A stretch of DNA of 64,000 nucleotides from Erpobdella octoculata (GCA_963978895.1 OZ022245.1:2773229-2837228); one strand, 5' to 3'; numbered from the stretch's first letter, positions 18,401 through 50,395 are shown. Program-made: numbers and translations. The notes: a model not told the origin generated them from the letters alone.

Positions 18401-21400
18401 CCATTCATAAAATTATATTTATGAAAAAATCTTTAAACTAATTAATAATTTGTAAAAAAAAATAATTATATATTCACGCCCTAAAGCTAGAAAAACTACC
18501 TTATTCAGCTCCAGTGACTCCATAATATAGAACGGCCAGTAAGTCTGTGATATGTTCGATATAAGTCTTGAGGCCATGTAACAGAGTCCAACCTGACAAC
18601 ATTAAAATAAAATCAACATATATATATTTTTGTCATACTATTCTGATCTTTTTGTTTTTCCGTTTTCTTAAATTTTCAAGGTTTAAAAGTTTTTAGAGTT
18701 AGAATATATCTCACTCGGAGACTTGAATAAAATAAATTGATTAAATAATTAAGTTTTAGTATAATTATAATTCAATCACAGTTGTTTCATTTGAAACTAT
18801 TATTCAGTTTTCAGTTATTTAATTAAAATTGCTTATTGCATATTTTTCATTACTCATATTGTCATTCTTTGGTATAGTACCTCTTTCTTCCATTTTTAGT
18901 CACTAAACCATATCTTTTTTCAACTACTTTCTCCAAATTCTTACTATTTGCCTCCTTATAATGTTCACTTTAACTTCTTTTCATTCTGCTGGTTATTCTA
19001 ACTTTTATTTTAAATGGTTTATTCTAACAATATCTTCTCTATTTTGATTTTAAATGCTTTAATTTTATACTCTTATTGATTAAATTAATAAGTTTTATAC
19101 TATTCAATTTTCAGCTATGTTAGTAAATATTTTTTATTTGGCTTATTACGTATTTCTATTCTTTTCTCTTAGAATAAGAGTCTCATTGTTATGCTTCTGT
19201 ATTGTGCCTCTTTCTTTCATCTTGCAGTCAATGTTCATTGAAACTATATCTGTTTCTTGTATGTTTGTCAACATTTCATACGTCAAAACTTGTTGCTGCA
19301 TTATCTCTAAAATCAACAGTTCAAAAAGAAGAGAAACTTCAACCCTCAGGATCAAGAGCTTCATGTGAAACAAATCAAAGGCTTCAAAAAGTACAAACTA
19401 GGGCTCCTGAAGTGATATCAACTAAAAGTCAGTAGGATAAAAAAACCAAAGGCTTCAAAATATCAGAACTAGGACTTCTGAAATCAGAGCATCTACATAT
19501 AAAGCAAAGAGCAAATACATTTTTTATTTGCAAAAAAATTACTACGAACAAACTCAGACAACAGAACGAGACTCAAACATGTGGTTAAATCACCCAGACA
19601 ACTCAGCAAAAAATAGAACAAATTCTTTAAAATATTAGAGCATCTAAATATAGTAATAAAGTTATCTCTCTCACATTTTCATATATTCCCCACTTTTCGG
19701 AATCGATAGGTGTATTGACAGCTTGATCGTGATTGTTTGCGGCTACCTCTAAATTCAGATAGCTATTAATTTTTTTTTAATTTGATTATCTGGGATGGTA
19801 ACTTAATTTTTCAGAAATTTGTGAAACTTTGAATAATTAAGTTTTAATATAAGTCAATTTCAATTATTTCAATTAAAATTATTATTCAGCTATTCAATTG
19901 AATTCCTTTCACTTTTTGCCTACTCCTACACTAGAGTTTATTCGGTGCAAGCGCCTGTCGTTTTGTAAAAATTTAGGCTAAATAATTATAAAATAAACAA
20001 ATAAAATACATGCTGTCTCTTTAAATCTACCCAATAATCAACAGGTGAACATCCATGCACATGCACACAATAATTGTCACACAATAACCAACAGGTAAGC
20101 TCCATCTACATACAAACACATAATTAAGTAAAGAGACAGCGTAGGTGATATTTGATTATTTTATAATTATGTACCCTAGATGTTTAAAAAAGACAGGTAC
20201 TTGCACCGACCAAACTCTAGTAATATAATAATAATAAAAATAAATTATTGTTTTCGTTGTTTGAATAACATTTGAAAAAAAAACTACACTAAATAACCTC
20301 AGTGTAAATAATATATTACTCATATTCAGCAGACTATAATTGGAGAATTACGTTACATAATGTGATACAACATCAGCTAATTACAGTTATTAGACAACAC
20401 CAAGTGAAATAAACATGAAGAGATAATTTCTTCACAAGGTCATAGAATTATTCCTTAACCATTAAAGCATAGCTAAATAAATATTGACTGGGTAAACGAT
20501 AAAGTACATAGAGTGAATAAGTGATAAATTTATTATTACCATGTAAAACTGAGGCTCCTTCAGCCAATCATGCCAGAGCATCTTTTCCGTGTTGTCACCA
20601 TTTTGAATATTAATGAGCTCGTCGTCCCCTTCCCCATTGGAGACGTTGGTTTCTTTCGTGAAAACGTGGAAGAGAATTGAACAGACAAGACCGATCGACA
20701 CAACCGAAATCATGAGGATCTGTGGTTAAAGACATGAAGAGTTTTAATCATCGCATCAGTTATGGTTTTCAGGCGATTCGTACATTCATTCTCAACTGAT
20801 CATCGATGCAGCCACATGATCATTCAATTTTTTTTATAATTATATTCACTGAATCATTTACTAGTCAACAAGAATACTTAATCAATGTGTACATATATAT
20901 AAATATATGTTTATTTATTTATCTATTTAATTATTTTAAAAGGTATACAATTTTTAAAGAGCATACAATGACTGATAGTTAAAATTCATAATGATAATCT
21001 TGGACGATGTATCGTGTTCGAAAAAAAAACTTAAAACCTATCATGACCGATTTAATTCAATCTGAGAGACAAGCAAAAAAAACACCGCAAACGACAATGA
21101 ACTCTCGATAAAATATTTTCTAACCATGAAAAGAAAACTATCGGAAGCACTCCAATGCAATTCGGTGTTCTTCCGGAACAGAACCCAGGCGACGCTGTAG
21201 ACGATAACATTCGCGAACAGTGTCATCGCATTCCTGGAACGAAAAACCACTGCAGATTGTCTCTGAAATCTATCTAATTGAATCAACTTATTTTAAAATA
21301 TAAATAAATATCAGAAGATTAATAACAATTGTAAATATTTTAAAAGAAAATAAAAAACAATTGAAATTAATCAAATCCTAAAAGAGTGAATGTCAACAAA

Positions 21401-21626
21401 TAATAGACTTTCCATAAAAATTAATGACTTAAGTATATATTGGACCTGAGTACTTTAATTGGTGTCTTAAGTATATATTGGACCTGAGTCCTTTAATTGG
21501 TGTCTTAAGTATAGCATATTATAATTTACTGTAGACGTTTTGCCGTCTTGTTTAATTTTCTTTCAAGTATGTTAATAACTACTTTAAATAACTTGTTTGT
21601 CAATTGCAACTTTTTCATAATAATAA

Positions 21627-21686
<60 letters not shown>

Positions 21687-21817
21687 CTATAATAAAATAT
21701 CGAATAAATAAAATATTTAGAATTAAATATTCATAATAATCTTTAGACTGATATACTTGTAATAATAATAATAGTAATAATTATTATGATGATAATGATG
21801 ATAATAATAATAATAAA

Positions 21818-21848
<31 letters not shown>

Positions 21849-22875
21849 GAAATGTATATTAAATACTCATAATATTTAAATTAGAATATGAAAACTTTAA
21901 GACAAAATAAACTGATTGCCAGGTTTGTGAATTAAATAGTTTGTGAGTCAACATGGCTGTCCTAGATACCAACAATAATAATGAGTCCAAAAACAAAACA
22001 GCCTATTCACAAAACAATTAATCTATTAATGTATCACAACACCTATCTTAACCGATGTAATCGTAATAATCAATACTCGAAGCAATCCGATAGTAATTGT
22101 AACTGTGAACACCTGAGAAGACGTTTTCTCACCTGTATGAATTGAGTCCAACTCTCTCCGACTCATCCGGGGTCAGTTCCGTAACCAAGGTCATGTGAGC
22201 AATCTGGACGGCGGCCCAGCCGAACTGAAAGACGGCCACGAACGGAGCGTAGTAAATAAACTTCGCCCAGTCATCAGAATTTGAGCCTCCAAAGCAGGGC
22301 AAGAAAAGAAAAGTAAATGATATTGTAACAAGAACAGTGCCTGAAAAATTTAAAAAAAGTCATAAACTTTGAAAATAACAATATATGAGAACATTATTAA
22401 ATCATCAAAATGTGAAAACTGAAAGAATTGTCATTCCAAAACCTAAATTCTGACTAAATGTCATACATCACTATATTACTTACTACAAGTGTAAAAGCAG
22501 ACATACTATGTACAATGTACAACATCATTGTTTATTTAATCTAACTAAAACTAATATAACCTATTTAAAACATAAAAATAAAATTTAAACTACCACAAAG
22601 TTTCGCCCACCTAAAAGATGCCAGCTTTTTCTTTTTCCGTACCCGCAGAACCCTGGGGTGGCGTCCGATTCGTATCCTATGAAAGGGGTACTGACGGCGT
22701 CAACTACCTGGCCAAGCAGAAGCGCATAGCCGGCAAAAGAATTAGACATCCCAATTATATTAGTAAAAAATATAAGAAGATATGTGAACCACATGGCTGA
22801 GCACAAATCGTTATAAAAGTGTCCTATGCTAAAGGACAGCTTTTGGCAAAGACTGAGTGTTGGAGTTCTTTCCAT
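15410..22875 (-). CDS. MFSD12: MFSD12 homologue, 12-TM major facilitator, lysosomal cysteine importer family, 10 exons
   Basis: Minus-strand exons are 22875-22611, 22340-22133, 21233-21125, 20719-20540, 18592-18500, 17728-17636, 17225-17052, 16832-16723, 16149-16001 and 15525-15410. They total 1,497 bases (498 residues) and all phases agree. Family marks are [19 protein letters not shown] at the N-terminus, the MFS loop [19 protein letters not shown] (67-85), [14 protein letters not shown], and [20 protein letters not shown] followed by FCDK. Family members (about 480 residues in vertebrates) sit in lysosomes and melanosomes and are needed for cysteine import. The C-terminus carries ERTALL (492-497), an acidic dileucine sorting signal that fits lysosomal delivery. 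The start is the ATG at 22875, which puts the conserved N-terminal helix in place. The gene lies head-to-head with METTL9. Confidence 0.95.
16284..16372. repeat. Tandem hairpin repeat, about 25-bp unit, intronic
   Basis: About two and a half copies of ACCCAACAAAAGATGGGTCG followed by TTGTA. Each copy can fold, because TACAATGACCC pairs with GGGTCGTTGTA across an A-rich loop. It lies in the last-but-one MFSD12 intron region, between exons 16001-16149 and 16723-16832. Confidence 0.8.
17516..17613. repeat. 47-bp direct duplication in an MFSD12 intron
   Basis: Two copies of a unit containing AATTTACACTCAAACATAAA; they differ at only a few bases (CACGAAG and CATGAAG). Confidence 0.9.
19930..20221. 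mobile_element. Fold-back MITE, about 290 bp, in an MFSD12 intron
   Basis: The ends ACTAGAGTTT and AAACTCTAGT are inverted, and pairing continues inward for about 120 bases per arm. The outer TCGGTGCAAG and inner GCTGTCTCTTTA segments recur inverted on the other side. The loop holds two direct copies of a CAATAA(T/C)CAACAGGT segment. No coding capacity is present. The superfamily is not resolved. Confidence 0.75.
21428..21513. repeat. 38-bp tandem duplication, 2.3 copies
   Basis: CTTAAGTATATATTGGACCT recurs at 21428 and 21466, and its first half again at 21504. Confidence 0.9.
21631..21850. repeat. (TA)n followed by ATA/ATT trinucleotide runs
   Basis: About 55 bp of TA, then mixed ATA, GAT and ATT units near 21758-21847. 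The ATA and ATT blocks are mutually complementary and can form a hairpin. Confidence 0.85.
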
Positions 22876-23881
22876 TCTGGAAGATCCTAACGAGTCTGAC
22901 CGTCGAACGCAAATTTGTGAACTAAAAAATGATCGAACAAGATTTTAAAGTCCTATATATATGACAATCCACACTAAAAAGCATGTGACTGGACCACATG
23001 TTGAATGTTTTTATTTATATATTCCTGTTGTTTTTGTAGTTGAAATAAGAGATGGGTTTTTGATCTATCTTTTAATATGTATCTGTTTGCTGTCGTAAAA
23101 ATAAAAATAAACTTGACTATTGCATAAGTTTTTTTGCTGAGACCACATAATTAACAATTCAATTAATCGTTGCCATAAGGTTTCAGGTTATTATTGTAAT
23201 CGTAATAAACCAGAGTAGGCAAGTTAATATTCATAATAAAACTTAATTTATACTTTATTCTTTTTGCCAAAAACAATTTTACTTGCTCTCACAGTTGCAG
23301 GAGTTAAAGATGACTGAAAATTTCAAAGCGAGCACGAATGGTGCGTTTACAAATAAGACATATAAATTGACTGTTATAAAAAAATTTAGATTTAATTATT
23401 TACTACAGTTAATTTATAGTAATCAATATTAAGATAACAGCAAAAATAATTATTGTGACAATGTACCATCTCCTTTTTTAAAAGTGAAATTAACTAGTGT
23501 TTACGTTGAACGTGTGAGAAGAGAACATTAGCGACTCTTAAGTACTATTTAATATTAATAACTATTTCTATAAAATACAATAACTTGTAACTATATGTCT
23601 GAGAAGAGATAAGTTGATGATATGTATTGAATGAGTAGTTAAGTAATACGTTGAGCTGCAAATTGAATTTTTTAGTTTTTAATTTTAATTGATTTAATTA
23701 AATTAAATTTTAAATTCATTCTAACATTTTTTAACTCAAAAAGTAAGTGACTCAAGTCAGTAAATAAGTGGAATTTGTAAGTCTTGTATTTTATATTTTT
23801 AGCTTATTTTGCTAGATTGCTGGGCCAAGCTCTTCTTGATTTTTTTTAAATTTTTTCAGCTAGCTATACATCACGACAGCC
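22876..23881. promoter_or_regulatory. Shared divergent intergenic region, MFSD12 / METTL9
   Basis: About 1 kb separates the two opposed start codons. It is AT-rich and without coding exons, so it must contain both promoters. A good acceptor (TTTTTTCAG) ends at 23859, just before the METTL9 start. This suggests a 5' UTR intron in METTL9, with the first exon lying closer to MFSD12. No CpG-rich core is visible. Confidence 0.5.
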
Positions 23882-25605
23882 ATGGCAAATCTTCCAATGC
23901 CTCCGATTCGAAATTCTATTGCAAGGACCATGTATTCTAAACTTTTAGAAGACATGCATGATTCTTCACAAAGTCATTCATGTGTAAGATTTTAGTTTTC
24001 TCCTTTTTTCACAATAAATGATGCTTAAATGACTTTTAAATTTATATAAAGTTTTTATTTTTAGTGGTACTCGATTAATACTGAGCAAATAAATACAGAA
24101 GAAAGAAAGTTTTTTATTCAGTTCGACGAGGACGAAGAGACAAAGGAATTTCTCGAAAACTGTCGTAAGAAATCGGATTGGATAGTAACCCAGCTCTTTC
24201 ACTCAATGGTGAAGTTTTTCCTGACTTACTTCATGACCAGCACTTCCGTCAACGGGTGACAAAAACTTGCTCTGACTGAAATTTAATGATCTGAAGTGAT
24301 TAGCAATTTAATTTTTTTTTATATTTAATTTTTTCTACAAGTTTGCTGAACAGAGGATCCATGTTCGTCCTGTCTTCTACTCAATTCCAACAGCTTTTGA
24401 ATCTTGAAAACGGTTCTAAAATGGGTAGCCTTTTAGATTTAGGTAGTTAACTCTTCTAATTATACGTTTTCTGATAAAAATTTATGTCTGTTTTGGTAAC
24501 AATGAGTGAGTGCAGCTGTATGTTATCTCCTTTACCAGCCTTGTTCCTTGATGAGTGGGATAGCGAGATGGATATTCGAGGGCATTTGTGTCTGTCTGGT
24601 CTTGCATTATTTTGACCTCATTATGTTTTTATTTAAGTTCCCTTTAAGCGGCTTCTGCTGCACATGGCGCTATATAAATTGTGGTTTTTTTAAATAATCG
24701 CTGCCAAATCTGGTTTTTTTTCAAAACCTTCCAAGAGGCGGATTCAGGCAAGTTATGACTGTTGCGTTATATTGCTTCTATATAGTTCTAGTTATATCTT
24801 ACAGCTCTGGAATTTCTTAAAATTAATGACTGAGTGACATTTTTTAAATTAATTTTTTTTTATTAATTAATTTATTGTCACGTTTGATTCATCAACAATA
24901 AATAAATTTGTTTCAACCAGGTGCCGGTGACGGGGCAGTGACTGAGAAATTTTCCAGGTTTTTCTCCGACGTTCACGTCACAGAAATGTCGTCTACGATG
25001 GAACGACGGCTCAGGACTCGAGGGTACACGGTTCTCGACGTCGACAAGTGGCACGAAACGGACGAGAGATACGACGTCATCGCATGCCTTAACCTGCTGG
25101 ATCGCTGTGACAGACCTCTCGACATATTAGACACGCTGCATCGAAAACTCAAGCCAGGGTCGGGTAGACTTCTGCTAGCCATCGTTCTTCCATTCTATCA
25201 GTATATCGAATCAGGTACAAAATGACTGTTTGTAGTTATTTAATGTTTTTTTTTATGTTAGATGGAAAGAATTGATTTTAATGACGATAAATATTGGTTA
25301 TTAATAACTCATCAATGAACCATCTAATAAACATGGAAAACACTAAATTAACGACGCATAATCTCATCAAGATGATAATATTTTCCATTACAGGCACTGG
25401 AGACCACTCACCGAAACAACAACTCAATATCAATGGAAAAACATTTGAGCAGCAATTGTCTAGCTTGGTGAACGATGTTTTACGACCAGCCGGTTATGTT
25501 TTGGAAAGGTTTTCTAAAGTTCCGTACTTGTGCGAAGGAGACATTTACCACTCCTATTATGTTCTAATTGATGCCGTTCTTGTTCTTAAATCTGTCAGAA
25601 ACTGA
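23882..25605 (+). CDS. METTL9: METTL9 (DREV) homologue, protein-histidine methyltransferase, 5 exons
   Basis: Exons 23882-23983, 24065-24255, 24342-24442, 24921-25214 and 25394-25605 total 900 bases (299 residues), all in phase. The protein has SDWIVTQLFHSMVKFFLTYF, then LLNRGSMFVLSSTQFQQLL. The S-adenosylmethionine motif DLGAGDG (130-136) is split by a phase-1 intron. YDVIACLNLLDRCDRPLDIL follows, and near the C-terminus VPYLCEGDIYHSYYVL. Members are class I methyltransferases that make N1-methylhistidine in alternating-histidine (HxH) motifs of many proteins. The core matches the vertebrate protein closely. The N-terminus is short (MANLPMPPIRNSIARTMYSK) and lacks the hydrophobic leader of the human form, and one segment before the last exon is shortened. 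The start is the first ATG in frame after a splice acceptor. Confidence 0.95.
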
Positions 25606-25945
25606 ATGTCTTTATTGGTTTTCATGCCCATGTTTAGAATCGATTTAGAGTTCTGTAAACTACAGCTAATAGGCTGGAGTTTAATTCAATGGGATTTCTT
25701 ATCATAGGGTTCTACTTCAAGAGGATTGAGACAAATGGTTCAGCTTGTTGCTTATTATGGATAATCTGGCGCTTTAAGCGTTATGTACGCACAAACATGC
25801 TGGCATGCTAGCGGGCTGGGTGAAGATAAATAATTGATCATTGATCCATTTTTTAGTTGATACTCTGGCGAGAGATGGATCCCGTAGCTAAAAGTAAAAT
25901 TTGAGTACAAATACTAAAAATCGAGAAGAGAAAGTGTGATTCTTG

Positions 25946-26076
25946 GAAATTTTTTCGAAAAATACCTGCGACTACCCCCCACTCCCCGGTCGTCAGTTTT
26001 TTTGGAAGGGGAAGTGTGAAATTTTGGAAGTAACGGATCTGCATACCCACGCCAAAAGTTTCTGGATCCGCCACTG
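25946..26076 (+). mobile_element. GGATCC-ended MITE family, copy A
   Basis: Core: AATACCTGCGACTACCCCCC, then CCCCGGTCGTCAG, ending TTTCTGGATCCGCCACTG. It shares order and sequence with copies near 26.9, 27.5, 39.3 and 43.4 kb, so it is a dispersed repeat. Only the right end is clear here. Confidence 0.7.
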
Positions 26077-26388
26077 ATTGTACCCGCAAAAATTTTTAAT
26101 TGAAACTCTAATCAATTTTAAATGATGCATACCCACCCCGTGGATCTGTCCCTGGTAGCGGAGCGTAAGCTCAAAGCAGCATAGAATGATTGTTTCCAAC
26201 GTTCTCAGGATACAAGTAACAAATTCTGGGTGCGTAAATTATCTCAACATATGTCAAACAGAGGCGGCTTCATTCAAAGATGTCTGCTTGAGATGAAGAA
26301 TCGGTGGCTTGAAATGGAAAGACGAGAAGAGTTTTCGGTCGTTTAGGAATTATATTACTTTTTTTCGATCTTCAAGCTAGTAATGGTC

Positions 26389-26577
26389 AGGCCTGTCGAG
26401 AGGGGGGTCTGGCGGGGATTCTGCCCTGGGCCTCCTGCTGGTCTGAGGGCCCACCACAGTTTTAAAAAAACGCTCCCAGTGTTTACCTTTAAATTAGGGG
26501 AAAAGAAGTTCTAGAAGCCCACAAATGTAAGTTAATTGCCCATTGCCCCAGACCTCGTTCATCCTCTCGACGGGCCT
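26389..26577. mobile_element. 189-bp MITE with 15-bp inverted ends and 10-bp target duplication
   Basis: The left end AGGCCTGTCGAGAGG and right end CCTCTCGACGGGCCT are inverted copies with one mismatch. The flanks AGTAATGGTC (26379-26388) and AGTAATGTTC (26578-26587) match at 9 of 10 bases. Duplications of 9-11 bp are typical of Mutator-like elements, so this may be a MULE-derived MITE. Confidence 0.7.
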
Positions 26578-26840
26578 AGTAATGTTCACTTGTATCTGCT
26601 GGAAAACCTTGACTCCCTTCCTTCTATAGCTGAGGAACTGAGCAAAATTCAAAGGACACACAAACTTGAGTGACATGAATTTGTATGTAGCTACCGGAGC
26701 AAAAAAGTTATAAATTTTTTTCTCGAGATCTAAACGATGCTCTTCCCGGGGGGATTCATCTCCCGCACCAAAGTATCGATTACATTTTTTCGGATAGAAT
26801 AACCCGTTTCTTGGAAAATTACCGTAGTTGAAACTAAAAT

Positions 26841-26992
26841 TGTTAAAAATACCTCTATGACTACCCTTGATCATCCCGAGCATGAGCTTTTTTGAGAGAA
26901 GAAAGTGTGATTTTCTGAATTTTTTTTGTGTGAAAATGTGTTGAAAGTAACGTATCTTCACCCCCACCAGGAATTTCTGGATCCGCCAATGG
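26841..26992 (+). mobile_element. GGATCC-ended MITE family, copy B
   Basis: Same order as copy A: AATACCTCTATGACTACCC, a TTTTTTGAGAG(A)AGAAAGTGTG segment, then CCCCCACCAGGAATTTCTGG and ATCCGCCAATGG. Confidence 0.65.
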
Positions 26993-27309
26993 CTGTTCAA
27001 TACCTTACGGAGCTATCATTTTGAATTTCTCTTCCGATTTATCGGGTTTGACCTTAGGACTGTCTGTTAATATAGTGGCACCCTGTGGGCACTATAGTGC
27101 TTTTCGACGAGGCTCTTGAATGTTGGGGAGAAATAATTTATAACTTTAAACTATAAAAACCGAATTTAATATTAATTCACGACCTTTGAAATATACAACC
27201 AGTATTTAATGCACGTTTTTCATTTGATTTGTGAGGAATCTGTGCAAGTAGGAGGTAGGTACAGGTAGCCCATATAAGCTGCGTTGGTGTGTCAATTATC
27301 TAGCTCTCA

Positions 27310-27540
27310 GGAACGGATCCAGGGGGAATGGGGCATGCACCCCCAAGATAATCAGAAAAAAGAATTTTGAATTTTGTTGGATGCTGACTGTAGTCACCGA
27401 ATATTTTGCAAAAAGTACCTGTGACAGGTACCCCTACCCGTTCTCCAGGTCATCAGGATTTTTCTTAGGAGAATGCAAAAGTCATGGAAAATTTTCTCGA
27501 CCCTCATCCCCCACCAGAAATTTCTGGATCCCCCCACTGC
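27310..27540 (+). mobile_element. GGATCC-ended MITE family, copy C, both ends visible
   Basis: It begins ACGGATCCAGGGGGAATGGG and ends CCACCAGAAATTTCTGGATC followed by CCCCCACTG. The ends are imperfect inverted repeats (GGATCCAG and CTGGATCC), supporting a MITE about 230 bp long. No target duplication is clear. Confidence 0.65.
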
Positions 27541-27818
27541 TGGCTTTTATCTAGTCTTTCTATTTATCTTTCGTGAAAATAACCCCTACTTCAAAACAGA
27601 TGAGACCACGCATGTACACAGCAGTTTTCTGTTATAGGATAGATCCATAGGGGCGGGCGGGGGTGCGGGTATAACAACTCTCTGGCTGGAATGGAGACAG
27701 ACTAGAGCTAAATATAATCTAACACCTGCGCTTGCACTCTCTTCAAGTTCGGATTTAATGCTGAGGTTTCTTCATTCGAATGTTTATGAAAAAAAAACAT
27801 TTCCTTTGAAAATATTCA

Positions 27819-27824
27819 TTTATT
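27819..27824 (-). terminator. Polyadenylation signal AATAAA, ephrin gene
   Basis: The minus-strand AATAAA lies 95 bases beyond the ephrin stop codon (27919-27921), a normal distance for a short 3' UTR. Confidence 0.5.
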
Positions 27825-27918
27825 TACAAAACAAACCGCTACCGGCGCGCAATCGATGAAATTAGAATTATACAATTTAAAAAAAAAAGCGAAATCGCCA
27901 CAAAAATAAAAACTTGTA

Positions 27919-47312
<19,394 letters not shown>

Positions 47313-47421
47313 TTCATGTTTCTCACAACAAGTTGCCGCCTTACGTCATCCGTCTTTTGAAAAGTCACAACTTTGACGCGATAGTGACGACGACGACGAC
47401 GACGACGATGATGATGATGAT

Positions 47422-47452
<31 letters not shown>

Positions 47453-48117
47453 ATAACTGAAAGATAAGGTTCAGACGTGGATTTGTAACTTCATCAGTTC
47501 AGCCTAAAAAAATTGAGACCGTCTGCCTACTACTCCGAGCAATTCCAGTCGAAATAAAGTTCGTTTCGCTATCGACGGATGTATTCGGGCGTTTAATCAC
47601 GAGTATAATAATAATAATATAATTCCTATTTTTTTGTATCTTTCACGAGCTCAAAGAAGGAAAAAATTGAGAGCAAAAAAACATTCTAAAGCACACCGAA
47701 AATCCTAACCGGATATAATTTCTCGTGGACTTAAATAAATCCTTCGCTTTTTATATGTATGTGTATATATATATATATAGATAGATATACACACACAGGC
47801 GCATGCACAGGCAGTAATACAAAGACACGTACGAAGGAAATAGACGATGACGATGATGATGATGATGATGTATAGGAATATCCTTCCGATGTCAGTACCT
47901 CTTGTTGTTGGCACACGCGCGCAGCGAATACGGCCGTATTCCCTTCTCCGATGTGCGCCCTCGATTCTGTTCTCTGTACGATGCAAACACAGCACACAAC
48001 AGGCAACAGGCTTTCTTATATATATATGTATGTATGTATGTATGTGTATATATATGTATATGTGGATACATTGGTGCACGTTCGTCTATTGTTCGTTCGT
48101 TCGTTTGTATGCGAAAA

Positions 48118-48120
<3 letters not shown>

Positions 48121-48208
<88 letters not shown>
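48121..48208. repeat. (CT)n microsatellite
   Basis: Pure CT for about 85 bp, followed by a pyrimidine-rich, partly tandem CTTTCTTTTATCTCTCTCTC region to 48340. Confidence 0.95.
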
Positions 48209-48209
<1 letters not shown>

Positions 48210-48465
48210 ATTTTCTTTCTTTCTTTTATCTCTCTCTCTAATTTTTTCTGTCTTTCTTTTATCTCTCTCTCTAATTTTTTCTTTTATTTCTCTCTCTTTT
48301 TTCCTCTTTCTCTTCATTTTTTCTCTCACTCTCTTCTCTTTTTTTGTACCCCATCTTCCTATCTATTTCTTTTTTCCCTTTTCTGGTTCGCATGAACAGC
48401 CTAGATACCCATTTCTCATGATCAATTCGAGCATCCATGAATCGTTGCCTTTTTCCTATCTCCCT

Positions 48466-48581
<116 letters not shown>

Positions 48582-49458
48582 ACCCACTTTCTATCTCCTC
48601 CCCCTTCTTTCTCCCTCTTTCTCTCGGCCTTATGAATAGAGGAACAGGGAACCGGATTATATTTGCATTTTAACGGTGGAGAACACGCAACCCAATTAAA
48701 CGCATTCAAATGAACCGATCGAGTATCGTGAATTTAATTGAAATCGAATTGTCCATTCAACCATCCATCCAGCTGGTTAGCTAGCCGTCCGCTCAGCTTA
48801 GCCATCCATCCAGCTAGCTAGCCGTCCATCCACTCAACCATTAACCCATCCATCCATCTACCCACCCATGTATAAAGTCAATCATCCATACATTCATCAA
48901 TTCAGTCAACAACCCGCTTCTCCAATCTTCCACCTCTCTTTTTTTGTAAGATTCACTCATTCATTCTCGACCCTAACAACCCAACAACCACCTACTACTA
49001 CGGTAGCAGACGCGTGCCTCGGTACAGCCTACGCGGCGTCCGTATGACCGTTGCGTGCGTGCGTGCGTGCGTGCGCACCTACTCGGGCGGACACACGCAG
49101 TGACGGAGACAGCTATTGACAGGTGGTTCGCAAGCGATCGTTTGTCCCATTATGATGATTAATAGTGCCGTTATTATCATTCTTATTAAGGCTATTTCAG
49201 CTTGTAGCGTCGCCGACGCTAAACGTACCTGCATTAGCTCTAATAACTTAGCGACCTGTACACAACGACACCCGCATATTAATGAGTATAATTAAACTCT
49301 TAATTATTATTATACGTCCACGGCTCGCACTAATTTCGTTCGCTTACTTTTTTCTCTCTTTTTTTTCTCAATCTGTTCTCATCGCTCCTACATCTGTGTC
49401 TGCCCTATTTTTCTTTGGGTCTATTTCTCCGTTTCATTTTCCTGGATAATTTTCACAT

Positions 49459-49563
49459 TCTCTCTCTTTCCCCCTCTCTCTCTTTCTTTCGTTCTCTCTC
49501 TTTCCCCTCTCTCTCTCTCTCTCTTTCTCTCTCTCCCTTTCTCTCCCTGTCTCTCTCTCTTTC
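49459..49563. repeat. Degenerate (CT)n tract
   Basis: CT and CTTT units with CCC breaks. Confidence 0.9.
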
Positions 49564-50395
49564 CAGAAAGCTAGCAATTAAGCACATGGTGCCCGGTCTT
49601 CTACACACACGTGGCTTAATTTCTCCTCTTCAAACGGAACGTCAACATTATTTATCGCTATTAATAGAACTGTGGCGTTTACCGACCCGGGGATCAAAGG
49701 GGGCAGATTAACCCCGTTACCTTTTTTCTTTCTACCTGCCCTCTACCGGGTCTAACAAGGTCGTGGTTGTCTCGTTCGAAAGTTCGACCGGGTCAATACA
49801 AACAACCCCACTTTTACTTGAGGTTTTATTCCTAGCTAATTATTCAGTGTATGATTGGTCAACCTCTAACAAGTGCTTGTGATAGTAATGATACCACCAA
49901 GGCAGCGCCTTGCGAATGACCAAAAATTCTTGAAAGGTAATATGTCTGTTTTTTTTTGGTCCTAAAAGTATTTCCGTATATAGAAAGGCCCAGCCCTAAT
50001 AAATTCCCGCCTTTTTTGAGTTCTTACCGCGCAGATATAAATCGTTTGTGAGATTTCTTTATACGACTGTTTTTAGTTTTTCCCCGGCGCAATTTGCCTG
50101 ATGGCTTGTACTGTTGACAAATGATTTGTAGAAAAAGAAGAAGAAAAGCTAAATAGCAGAAGGAGACTTAAAAGCGGAGCGAGATAAGTAAAAAAGAGGT
50201 GGAGAAATTAGACCGCGCTTGGGGAAAGAATTAGAACTGGAACTTGAAGTTGAAGTGGGGGGGGGCGAGTGAGTAATATGGTAGTCGGGTCACGAAACTT
50301 CGGGGGTTGTCAACTGCCAAGATTCTGAGTGTTTAGATTGTCTACTACTCTCTCACTCGCTCTCACTTTTTCTCTCACCCATTTACTTTATTTAT

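Larger units (their letters stand above)
25606..27918. other. Transposon-rich spacer between METTL9 and the ephrin gene (convergent 3' ends)
   Basis: No coding exon is supported. It holds three copies of the GGATCC-ended MITE family, one 189-bp MITE with 10-bp duplications, and the ephrin 3' UTR, with a minus-strand AATAAA at 27819-27824. Confidence 0.6.
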
